From JBFFSQ01 sp041572275 (GTDB taxonomy: Bacteria; Pseudomonadota; Gammaproteobacteria; SZUA-229): DNA of 9,668 bases. Where the stretch lies: the NCBI GenBank assembly GCA_041572275.1, contig JBFFSQ010000111.1:1-9668 (forward strand). The letters run 5' to 3'. Numbering within the stretch: the stretch's first letter is position 1; each line of letters begins with the position of its first letter. The notes under the pieces are model-generated. The model was not told the DNA's origin and made no database searches. It was given only the letters and a program-made list of their open reading frames with translations. Below, piece by piece: positions 1-5,608 of the stretch. Both the position numbers and the translations under genes were made by a program.

Positions 1-141
1 CTCACCACGGCTGACAGTCGCTGCAATTTCTTTACAGGTAATGCTAACTTCGTGGATTAATTCGATAAGATCATATGGCAAATCAACACCGGCACGTTTT
101 TCGTGCAGCAGGAATTGCTTGAGTTTCATACCTGTAGTCAT
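1..141 (-). CDS. fbp: Class 1 fructose-1,6-bisphosphatase, N-terminal fragment (cut by window edge)
   Basis: Hydrolyses fructose-1,6-bisphosphate to fructose-6-phosphate in the cytoplasm, in gluconeogenesis and, in autotrophs, the Calvin cycle. Only the first 47 codons are present; the catalytic metal-binding residues lie beyond the edge. The visible peptide starts MTTGMKLKQFLL and contains LPYDLIELIHEV followed by CKEIAATVSRGE. This matches the amphipathic N-terminal helices of Pseudomonas-type class 1 enzymes, which continue with an ALGGVLG-like segment. The ATG at 139-141 is preceded at a normal distance by a GGGAG ribosome site (about 150-155 on the complement). A second in-frame ATG four codons later is possible. 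It lies downstream of, and codirectional with, the BaiN-type gene across a 175-bp gap. The identification rests on recalled family similarity over a short stretch. Confidence 0.85.
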   Translation of the reverse strand, partial: MTTGMKLKQFLLHEKRAGVDLPYDLIELIHEVSITCKEIAATVSRGE

Positions 142-262
142 AGAACGACTCCCTAAATAAAAACGGATAATTTCACCAGGAAAGTCGCTCTTGGGGGAGA
201 TGCTTTCTCTGGAAACGCAAAAAATGGGGCGTATATTAACATATTATTAAATGATGTATATC

Positions 263-308
263 AAAAAATCCGGCTGCCAACCCCGTATAACTGCGGCTGT
301 ATAGCCGC
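263..308 (-). terminator. Possible terminator or attenuator between the flavoprotein gene and fbp
   Basis: Just past the flavoprotein stop, the minus strand can form a 6-bp GC hairpin (GCGGCT/AGCCGC, loop of four, 293-308). A second AGCCG copy (271-275) sits directly before a run of six T on the minus strand (263-268). The first arm (303-308) can pair with either copy. Pairing with the far one puts a 5-bp stem next to the T run. The near hairpin alone is about 25 nt from the T tract, so it is not a textbook terminator. An AT-rich stretch beyond (231-266) may carry the fbp promoter, but no clear -35/-10 pair stands out. Confidence 0.35.
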
Positions 309-316
309 CAGCACCC

Positions 317-1495
317 TCATACCACCTGGCCAGCAGCCCAGCCTGAAGCCCAGGCCCACTGGAAATTAAAGCCTCCCAGCTGCCCTGTCACATCCACCAC
401 TTCACCTATAAAAAACAGCCCTGGTACGGCATTCGCCTCCATAGTTCGCGACGACAACTCACGCGTATCGACACCCCCCAGCGTCACTTCTGCTGTTCGA
501 TAGCCTTCCGACCCCGATGGCTTGAAGTGCCAGTGTTGCAACTGCTGCGCCAATGCCTGCAATTCTCCGGTCGAATACTGATTCATCGCCCGACTTTCCA
601 ACCATAGCTCACACAGACGCTGGGCCAGTCGTTTTGGCATTTTCTCCGCCAGCACATTCTTCAGCTCCATCTTAGGATGCCGAGACTGCTGCTGGCTCAA
701 AAACTCTTCAACATCCAGAGCGGGCAGCAAGTCGATGCTGATCGCTTCACCCGGCCTCCAGTAAGATGACAACTGCAAGATCGCCGGTCCACTCAAGCCA
801 CGATGGGTAAACAGCAGATCTTCCGTGATACTGTAATCACCACAGCTCACTCGTGCCGGTAGCGACAGTCCTGAAAGACCGGCTAGCTTTTCCTGCATTT
901 TTCCTGACAGGGTAAACGGCACCAGTGCCGCTCGTGTGGCCAGTACGTTTAATCCAAACTGCCGGGCAATATCATAACCAAAGCCGGTCGCACCCAGGGT
1001 CGGAATCGACAGGCCTCCGGTAGCCACCACCAGCGACTCGCATGCATACTCCCCCTCGCTGGTCTCTAACCTGAAACCGGTATTTTTACTGATCAACTCA
1101 ATGCGGGTACGTAATTGAATTTTTACCTTCACTCGATCACATTCACTGCGCAGCATATCCAGGATCACCCGCGCTTTCTCCACGCAGAACAACTGGCCTT
1201 CATCTTTTTCGCGATAGGCGATGCCATGTTTCTCCACCATCGCCAGAAAATCATAGGGTGAGTAACGGCTCAATGCCGATTTACAGAAGTGCGGGTTGGC
1301 AGAAATATAATTATCGGGTGAGGTATACAAGTTGGTGAAGTTGCAATACCCCCCTCCTGACATGAGGATTTTTTTACCGGCCTTGTTAGCATGATCCAGC
1401 ACTAGAACTCGTCGCCCGCGTTGCCCGGCCGTGAGCGCACACATCAGACCGGCAGCTCCGGCACCGATCACAATCACATCATAGGTCTGAGACAT
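317..1495 (-). CDS. BaiN/RdsA (YhiN/HI0933) family NAD(P)/FAD-dependent oxidoreductase
   Basis: Cytoplasmic flavoprotein, 392 residues from the chosen start, closely resembling E. coli YhiN over its full length. It opens with the FAD-binding Rossmann motif DVIVIGAGAAGL. Family blocks follow: GKKILMSGGG, the NPHFCKSAL segment, GQLFC, the ATGGLSIPTLGATGFGY block, LLFTHRGLSGPAILQ, EVTLGGVD and the C-terminal flavin-contact motif GEVVDVTGQLGGFNFQWAWASG. The substrate of this group is not firmly known; some members were described as acting on bile-acid intermediates or haem, and those roles should not be transferred here. The ATG at 1495 is preferred because homologues begin a few residues before DxIIIGAG. 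In-frame ATGs at 1510 and 1522 would add 5 or 9 residues; none has a strong ribosome site. Odd: the usual GGGRCNFTN reads GGGYCNFTN. Confidence 0.93.
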   Translation of the reverse strand: MSQTYDVIVIGAGAAGLMCALTAGQRGRRVLVLDHANKAGKKILMSGGGYCNFTNLYTSPDNYISANPHFCKSALSRYSPYDFLAMVEKHGIAYREKDEGQLFCVEKARVILDMLRSECDRVKVKIQLRTRIELISKNTGFRLETSEGEYACESLVVATGGLSIPTLGATGFGYDIARQFGLNVLATRAALVPFTLSGKMQEKLAGLSGLSLPARVSCGDYSITEDLLFTHRGLSGPAILQLSSYWRPGEAISIDLLPALDVEEFLSQQQSRHPKMELKNVLAEKMPKRLAQRLCELWLESRAMNQYSTGELQALAQQLQHWHFKPSGSEGYRTAEVTLGGVDTRELSSRTMEANAVPGLFFIGEVVDVTGQLGGFNFQWAWASGWAAGQVV

Positions 1496-1533
1496 GGCAG
1501 TTTCACTCATCGGCCGCACCATACTCGAAGCTA

Positions 1534-1551
1534 TCGGCTTTTCCTAGCCGA
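1534..1551. repeat. Short inverted repeat in the divergent promoter region
   Basis: TCGGCT and AGCCGA form a perfect 6-bp inverted repeat around a 6-base spacer, between the starts of the minus-strand flavoprotein gene and the plus-strand cytochrome operon. It could be a small operator or a hairpin in a leader. It is short enough to be chance. Confidence 0.3.
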
Positions 1552-1562
1552 AACCGTCTTAT

Positions 1563-1579
1563 TTTCAGTTTCATTTCAG
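1563..1579 (+). promoter_or_regulatory. Candidate response-regulator operator (direct repeat, 11-bp period)
   Basis: The hexamer TTTCAG occurs at 1563-1568 and 1574-1579, exactly 11 bp apart. OmpR/PhoB-class regulators typically bind as head-to-tail dimers to hexamers repeated at 10-11 bp, often next to or over a poor -35 element. The repeat lies 44 bp upstream of the first cytochrome gene. Weak -10 candidates follow (TAGATT at 1590-1595, TTTAAC at 1594-1599) with no good -35, as expected for an activator-dependent promoter. The obvious candidate regulator is the OmpR-class protein encoded at 3528-4196 in the same operon, which would make it autoregulated. This is inference from spacing and position only. 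Confidence 0.4.
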
Positions 1580-1622
1580 CTTATCGGCGTAGATTTAACC
1601 TCAGAACCTACGGAGTAATTTC

Positions 1623-2204
1623 ATGAACACATCTGATCAAATCAAAGTCTGGGATCCCCTGGTACGAATTTTCCACTGGACCCTGGTTGCTGCTTTCAGC
1701 ATTGCCTATGCCAGTGGCGAAGACTTCCTGGTCCTTCATAGCTGGGCTGGCTATCTCGTGCTCACGCTCCTCAGCATACGTATTATCTGGGGTTTTATCG
1801 GCACCCGCCACGCACGATTTTCTGATTTTGTTTATTCCAGAACCACCATAATCCAGTTCCTGAAAGATACCCTGGCACGCAGAGCCAAACGTTACCTTGG
1901 CCATAATCCAGCCGGCGGAGCCATGATTCTAGCACTCATTATCAGCCTGCTGATGACAGGTTTCACCGGCCTGCTGGTCTATGGAGCCGAAGAACAGGCA
2001 GGGCCGCTGGCCTCATGGTTTGTCAGCGCTGGTGGCTTCTGGGGTGAAGCCTTTGAAGAAACCCATGAATTCTTTGCCAACTTCAGTCTACTACTGGTAC
2101 TGATCCATGTTGCTGGTGTCATTGTCGAAAGCCTGATTCATGGTGAAAACCTGGTGGCATCGATGATTTCCGGCTTTAAACGCAAAACCAACGACTCGCA
2201 TTAA
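1623..2204 (+). CDS. Cytochrome b561-family membrane cytochrome
   Basis: Inner-membrane b-type cytochrome, 193 residues, probably passing electrons from the quinol pool to the periplasmic cytochromes encoded next. The N-terminal motif KVWDPLVRIFHWTL is characteristic of the b561/Ni-Fe-hydrogenase cytochrome b group. Four hydrophobic segments are visible, at about residues 16-30, 40-60, 98-120 and 150-170. Candidate haem ligands are His18 (FHW), His39 (HSWAGY), His148 (ETHEF) and His162 (LIHVAG), enough for two bis-His haems. His94 is a further histidine in the loop. The ATG has a good GGAG site seven bases upstream. It is the first gene of a six-gene unit, and the next gene starts 11 bp after its stop. 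Cytochromes b of this family accompany SHP and DHC in other proteobacteria. Confidence 0.92.
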   Translation: MNTSDQIKVWDPLVRIFHWTLVAAFSIAYASGEDFLVLHSWAGYLVLTLLSIRIIWGFIGTRHARFSDFVYSRTTIIQFLKDTLARRAKRYLGHNPAGGAMILALIISLLMTGFTGLLVYGAEEQAGPLASWFVSAGGFWGEAFEETHEFFANFSLLLVLIHVAGVIVESLIHGENLVASMISGFKRKTNDSH

Positions 2205-2215
2205 AGGAGACACAG

Positions 2216-2629
2216 ATGAAATTGCGTAGCTACACCCTGCTGGCACTGGGCCTGCTCAGTCTGTCACTAGCACAGGCCGAACCCGGCGTTGTCAGCCAAC
2301 TCCAGAAGCTGTATGCATCACAGGGTGCAAAATCTGCAGATGTGGCACGGGGCCAGGCCCTGTGGACCGCCACCTACACTATCAAAGGCCAGAATCGCAG
2401 CTGTACCTCCTGCCATAGCGCAGATCTCGCCGCAACCGGTAAACACATTCGTACCGGCAAGCCTATCAAAGCTATGGCACCGGCGGTTAATCCAGAACGC
2501 CTGAGCAAACAGAGCAAAATCGAAAAATGGTTTAAACGTAATTGCAAATGGACCCTGGGACGAGAATGCAGCGCCCAGGAGAAAGCCGATCTGCTGGCAT
2601 ATATAGACCGCTACTCAATCTCAATCTAG
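2216..2629 (+). CDS. shp: SHP-type (DUF1924) oxygen-binding monohaem cytochrome c
   Basis: Exported monohaem cytochrome, 137 residues, with a signal peptide cut after AQA (residue 21). The mature protein is about 116 residues, close to Sphaeroides haem protein. Haem attaches through CTSCH (Cys63, Cys66, His67). In SHP the sixth haem ligand is an asparagine that swings away on reduction, opening a site for O2, NO or cyanide, and a disulphide lies beside the haem. Here Asn109-Cys110, with Cys118 eight residues on, fits that arrangement. The related cytochrome c'' of Methylophilus has His-Cys in the same place, to my memory. No methionine ligand is clearly placed. A strong AAAGGAGA ribosome site lies just upstream. 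It is expected to be reduced by the dihaem cytochrome of the next gene. Its physiological role (ligand sensing, terminal reduction or detoxification) is unsettled in the family. Confidence 0.88.
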   Translation: MKLRSYTLLALGLLSLSLAQAEPGVVSQLQKLYASQGAKSADVARGQALWTATYTIKGQNRSCTSCHSADLAATGKHIRTGKPIKAMAPAVNPERLSKQSKIEKWFKRNCKWTLGRECSAQEKADLLAYIDRYSISI

Positions 2630-2640
2630 AGGCACCACTC

Positions 2641-3195
2641 ATGAACAACACATTATCGATAACCGCAGTCCTTAGTCTCATTGGCCTGCTCACCATACCG
2701 CTGGTCTACAGCAGTGATGAGGGTGAATGGGGTGAATACCGACGCCACTCCACCGGTGTAAAAGCGGTTGAGCATCCGCTCTATCAACAGGAGTGCGGTA
2801 GCTGCCATATGGCGTATCCTGCTGGTTTATTACCGGCGGCATCCTGGCAAGCACTGATGACAGGGCTTGATGATCATTTCGGTGACAACGCTGAACTCGA
2901 TGCCAACAGCCAGCAACAGATCACGGATTACCTGGTCGCCAACAGTGCTGAAAAATCCGATTACCGGCGCTCACGAAAATTCATCTCATCGCTGAAGCCC
3001 GGCGATGCCCCGTTGCGCATCAGCGAAACACCCTACTTCAGACATGAACATGATGAAATACCAGCCCGTCTGGTTAAAGACAATCCGGAGGTTGGCAGCT
3101 TCAGTCAATGCAATGCCTGCCATCAGGGTGCCGAACGTGGCTTCTTCAATGAAGACAATATTCGCATTCCCGGTTTTGGACGCTGGGATGACTAA
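2641..3195 (+). CDS. dhc: Dihaem cytochrome c (DHC family)
   Basis: Exported dihaem cytochrome, 184 residues, the usual electron donor to SHP. An uncleaved anchor or signal peptide spans about residues 5-24. There are two haem motifs: CGSCH (Cys52, Cys55, His56) in ECGSCHMAYPAGLLPA, and CNACH (Cys157, Cys160, His161) in SFSQCNACHQGAE. Candidate distal ligands are His79 (LDDHFG) and His135 or His137 (YFRHEHDEIP), giving two bis-His, low-potential haems. The ATG at 2641 is chosen because GAGG lies eight bases upstream and a signal sequence follows at once. An in-frame ATG at 2542 would overlap the shp gene and bury the signal sequence, so it is rejected. It sits 11 bp after shp and 6 bp before the PepSY gene. 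It probably links the membrane cytochrome b561 to SHP. Confidence 0.9.
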   Translation: MNNTLSITAVLSLIGLLTIPLVYSSDEGEWGEYRRHSTGVKAVEHPLYQQECGSCHMAYPAGLLPAASWQALMTGLDDHFGDNAELDANSQQQITDYLVANSAEKSDYRRSRKFISSLKPGDAPLRISETPYFRHEHDEIPARLVKDNPEVGSFSQCNACHQGAERGFFNEDNIRIPGFGRWDD

Positions 3196-3201
3196 TCGGC
3201 T

Positions 3202-3525
3202 ATGCTAGAGGTCATGACACATTCGATTAGACAACTGGTGCTGGTCATCCCCCTGCTGATACTGGCAATGACCTCGGCCATTGCCAGTGAAGACGATCAT
3301 GACCAGGCCCAGCGCCTGCTTGAAACCGGAGACATCTTACCGCTAGAAAGCCTGATCGAACACGCGCGCCGCTTACACCCGGGACGTGTTCTCGAAGTTG
3401 AGCTGGAAACCAAGGGCGGACGTCGGATATATGAAATCGAACTGGTCGATGCAGCGGGCATCGTCTGGGAGATAAAATTTGACGCCCAGACCGGTGAACT
3501 ACTGACTACTGAGCGAGATGACTGA
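3202..3525 (+). CDS. Small exported PepSY-domain protein
   Basis: Periplasmic protein of 107 residues. A signal peptide (about residues 8-29, ending SAIAS) precedes a single PepSY domain at roughly residues 36-103. The domain's beta strands are visible as GRVLEVELE, RRIYEIELVD and VWEIKFDAQTGELL. PepSY domains are thought to restrain partner proteins such as proteases. Small exported PepSY proteins are often encoded directly before OmpR/PhoQ-like pairs, suggesting they bind or tune the sensor. Here it lies 6 bp after the dihaem cytochrome and 2 bp before the response regulator, bridging the respiratory and signalling halves of the operon. Start choice is uncertain: ATG at 3202 or at 3214. Neither has an ideal ribosome site, and the AGAGG before 3214 is too close. 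It may be translated by coupling. Confidence 0.88.
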   Translation: MLEVMTHSIRQLVLVIPLLILAMTSAIASEDDHDQAQRLLETGDILPLESLIEHARRLHPGRVLEVELETKGGRRIYEIELVDAAGIVWEIKFDAQTGELLTTERDD

Positions 3526-3527
3526 GT

Positions 3528-4196
3528 ATGCGACTGTTACTGGTTGAGGACGATAGCCAGCTGGTAACCAGCCTGAAAAAAGACCTGCAAGCAGCAGGCT
3601 TCGCTGTCGATATCGCCGACAACGGTATTGATGCCGAATACCTGGGTAATGAGTCGATTTATGATGTCGTGGTTCTTGACCTGGGTCTGCCCCAGCGCAG
3701 TGGCCTGGAGGTTCTGCAACACTGGCGTGCGGCAGGTAACGCAATCCCGGTTATTGTACTCACCGCCCGTGATGCCTGGCATGAACGGGTCGATGGTTTC
3801 AATGCCGGTGCCGATGACTACCTTGGCAAACCATTCCATGTCGAAGAGCTGGTGGCCCGCATCAAAGCCCTGCTACACCGCAGTAGTCAGCAACCTGGTG
3901 GCAATCTCAATGCCGGTGGCCTGGTCCTCGATGAACAACGCCAGAGTATCACCACCGAAGACGGACAGATCCACTCTCTCACAGGCACAGAATTTCGTCT
4001 GCTGCGTTACTTTCTGCTGAACCCTGGCAAAATTCTTTCCAAGGCAAATCTCATGGAACGGGTCTATGACCAGGATTCAGACAAAGACAGCAATGTTATC
4101 GAAGTTTATATCAAGCGCCTGCGCCAGATTCTCGGCAAACAACGCATCGAAACCCGGCGCGGCCAGGGCTACCGGTTTGTGGATTCAGAACCATGA
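3528..4196 (+). CDS. OmpR-class response regulator (QseB/PmrA-like)
   Basis: Cytoplasmic DNA-binding response regulator, 222 residues. The receiver domain (about 1-117) has the acidic pocket Glu7-Asp8-Asp9, phospho-acceptor Asp51 (VVVLDLGLP), Thr79 and Lys101 (GKPF), all intact. The C-terminal winged helix (about 125-220) carries LTGTEFRLLRYFL, the recognition region DSNVIEVYIKRLRQIL and the terminal hairpin RRGQGYRF. It starts 2 bp after the PepSY stop and overlaps the kinase gene by 4 bp (ATGA), so the two are translationally coupled and cognate. The QseB/PmrA grouping is by overall resemblance; the true signal and regulon are unknown. A likely target is the operon's own promoter, where TTTCAG hexamers recur at 11 bp. 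Confidence 0.95.
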   Translation: MRLLLVEDDSQLVTSLKKDLQAAGFAVDIADNGIDAEYLGNESIYDVVVLDLGLPQRSGLEVLQHWRAAGNAIPVIVLTARDAWHERVDGFNAGADDYLGKPFHVEELVARIKALLHRSSQQPGGNLNAGGLVLDEQRQSITTEDGQIHSLTGTEFRLLRYFLLNPGKILSKANLMERVYDQDSDKDSNVIEVYIKRLRQILGKQRIETRRGQGYRFVDSEP

Positions 4197-5518
4197 AATC
4201 ATTGCGCTCGAAACTCACCACCGGTTTGCTACTCAGCCTGCTGATTATATTCAGTGTCCTCTGGCTACTGGTCAGTAGTACCATCCAGTGGCTGGCCGAA
4301 GACTACATCGCCTCTCGCCTGAGCCATGATAACGAAACCCTGCTTAGCGCCATCAGCTTTAACAGCGACAACAAACTGCAGCTAGACAGTGACCGTATTG
4401 ATAGTATTTATAGCCGACCATTTTCCGGTCACTATTTCAGTGTACGTCATAACAATGAGCATCTGCGTTCTCGCTCGCTATGGGACCAGCAGCTCCCGAT
4501 CCTCAGCACCAATATTGGCCAGCATCAAATAGACATCATCCCCGGCCCACAAGATCAGTCATTATTGATCATTAGCCAGAGCTACCAGAAACAGGGCCAG
4601 ACGATCAGCATCGCGGTGGCCGAGGATTTAAGCCCACTTCATCGCGACATCCGCCACTTCCAGATCCGTTTCGCAGTCGTCACCGTCGGCATGCTCATCC
4701 TACTCATCATCGTACAGCTATACATATTAAAGAGCAGCCTGAAACCACTTCGCGAACTGCAGCAAGACCTTCGACAACTGGAACAGGGCAACATTAACAA
4801 ACTGGACAAACCTGTTCCCACCGAACTCACACCATTGGTCGATGAAATCAACCACCTGTTGTCCATCATGCAACAACGATTACAACGTTCACGCAATGCG
4901 CTCGGCGATCTCGCTCACGCCATCAAAAAACCACTGACCGTCATACAACAACTCGCAAATCATGATCACTCAGAACACAGCGAAACCTTGCAACAACAAA
5001 GCCAGGATATCCAGCAACTTACCCAACACATACTCAAACGCGCCCAACTAGCCGGACAGGGACCGGTCCTGGCAACATTTCGTTTTGACAAAGACCTGCC
5101 CGCTCTTATTAACACCCTGACTACGATGTATGCGCAGAAAAAAATCAGTATTCAACCAACTATAAACAATGCCATTGACTGCAACATTGATCGCGAAGAC
5201 ATGCTCGAACTTCTCGGCAACCTACTCGACAACGCCTGCAAATGGGCAAAACAGCAAGTCAGCATTACAGTGTCTCAAAACACCCGGCTCAACATCAGTA
5301 TTGAAGATGACGGCCCCGGCGTGGCAGCTGAAAAAATAACATTACTTGCACAGCGCGGCGTGCGACTTGATGAAGCCATCGATGGCCACGGCCTTGGCCT
5401 GGCCATCGCTGCAGATATTATTAATAACTACAATGGCACGTTTGAATTTTCGAAATCAGATCAACTGGGCGGCTTTAAGGTAAATGTGCAGATACCACTT
5501 ACAAAAAAACCAGCATAA
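4193..5518 (+). CDS. PhoQ/QseC-like sensor histidine kinase
   Basis: Inner-membrane sensor kinase, 441 residues, partner of the preceding regulator. TM1 is at about 11-30 and TM2 at about 160-178, enclosing a periplasmic domain of about 130 residues with no recognised fold. A HAMP-like linker (about 180-235) leads to HisKA with phospho-acceptor His242 in LGDLAHAIKKPL. The ATPase domain has Asn343 and Asn347 (LGNLLDNACKWA), DDGPG (372-376) and GHGLGLA (398-404). Odd: residue +4 from the histidine is Lys246, where PhoQ/QseC relatives have Thr (HxLKTP). That position is needed for phosphatase activity in HisKA kinases, so this kinase may dephosphorylate its regulator poorly. The periplasmic domain, next to the PepSY protein and periplasmic cytochromes, suggests an envelope or redox signal. 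No clear terminator follows before the convergent gene. Confidence 0.94.
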   Translation: MKSLRSKLTTGLLLSLLIIFSVLWLLVSSTIQWLAEDYIASRLSHDNETLLSAISFNSDNKLQLDSDRIDSIYSRPFSGHYFSVRHNNEHLRSRSLWDQQLPILSTNIGQHQIDIIPGPQDQSLLIISQSYQKQGQTISIAVAEDLSPLHRDIRHFQIRFAVVTVGMLILLIIVQLYILKSSLKPLRELQQDLRQLEQGNINKLDKPVPTELTPLVDEINHLLSIMQQRLQRSRNALGDLAHAIKKPLTVIQQLANHDHSEHSETLQQQSQDIQQLTQHILKRAQLAGQGPVLATFRFDKDLPALINTLTTMYAQKKISIQPTINNAIDCNIDREDMLELLGNLLDNACKWAKQQVSITVSQNTRLNISIEDDGPGVAAEKITLLAQRGVRLDEAIDGHGLGLAIAADIINNYNGTFEFSKSDQLGGFKVNVQIPLTKKPA

Positions 5519-5608
5519 AGCCGGAAGAAATTAATACACTGCACTCAGTCAGTTTGGTCTACGTAAGACGATCTATACCACTGAATTTCATACTCTATAC
5601 AAAGCCTT

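Noticed and set aside
1421..1904. Open frames opposite the flavoprotein start and the b561 gene
   Set aside because: They are antisense to well-supported genes and their peptides show no family features.
2542..2640. Longer in-frame start for the dihaem cytochrome, overlapping the SHP gene
   Set aside because: It would place 33 charged residues before an evident signal sequence, whereas the ATG at 2641 has a good ribosome site.
3499..4278. Several open frames overlapping the response regulator on both strands
   Set aside because: The regulator's own frame has all domain motifs; the others are composition artefacts.
5519..5608. Terminator between the two convergent units (GTCT/AGAC dyad near 5558-5572)
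   Set aside because: The stem is only 4 bp and no T run follows on either strand; not enough to call.
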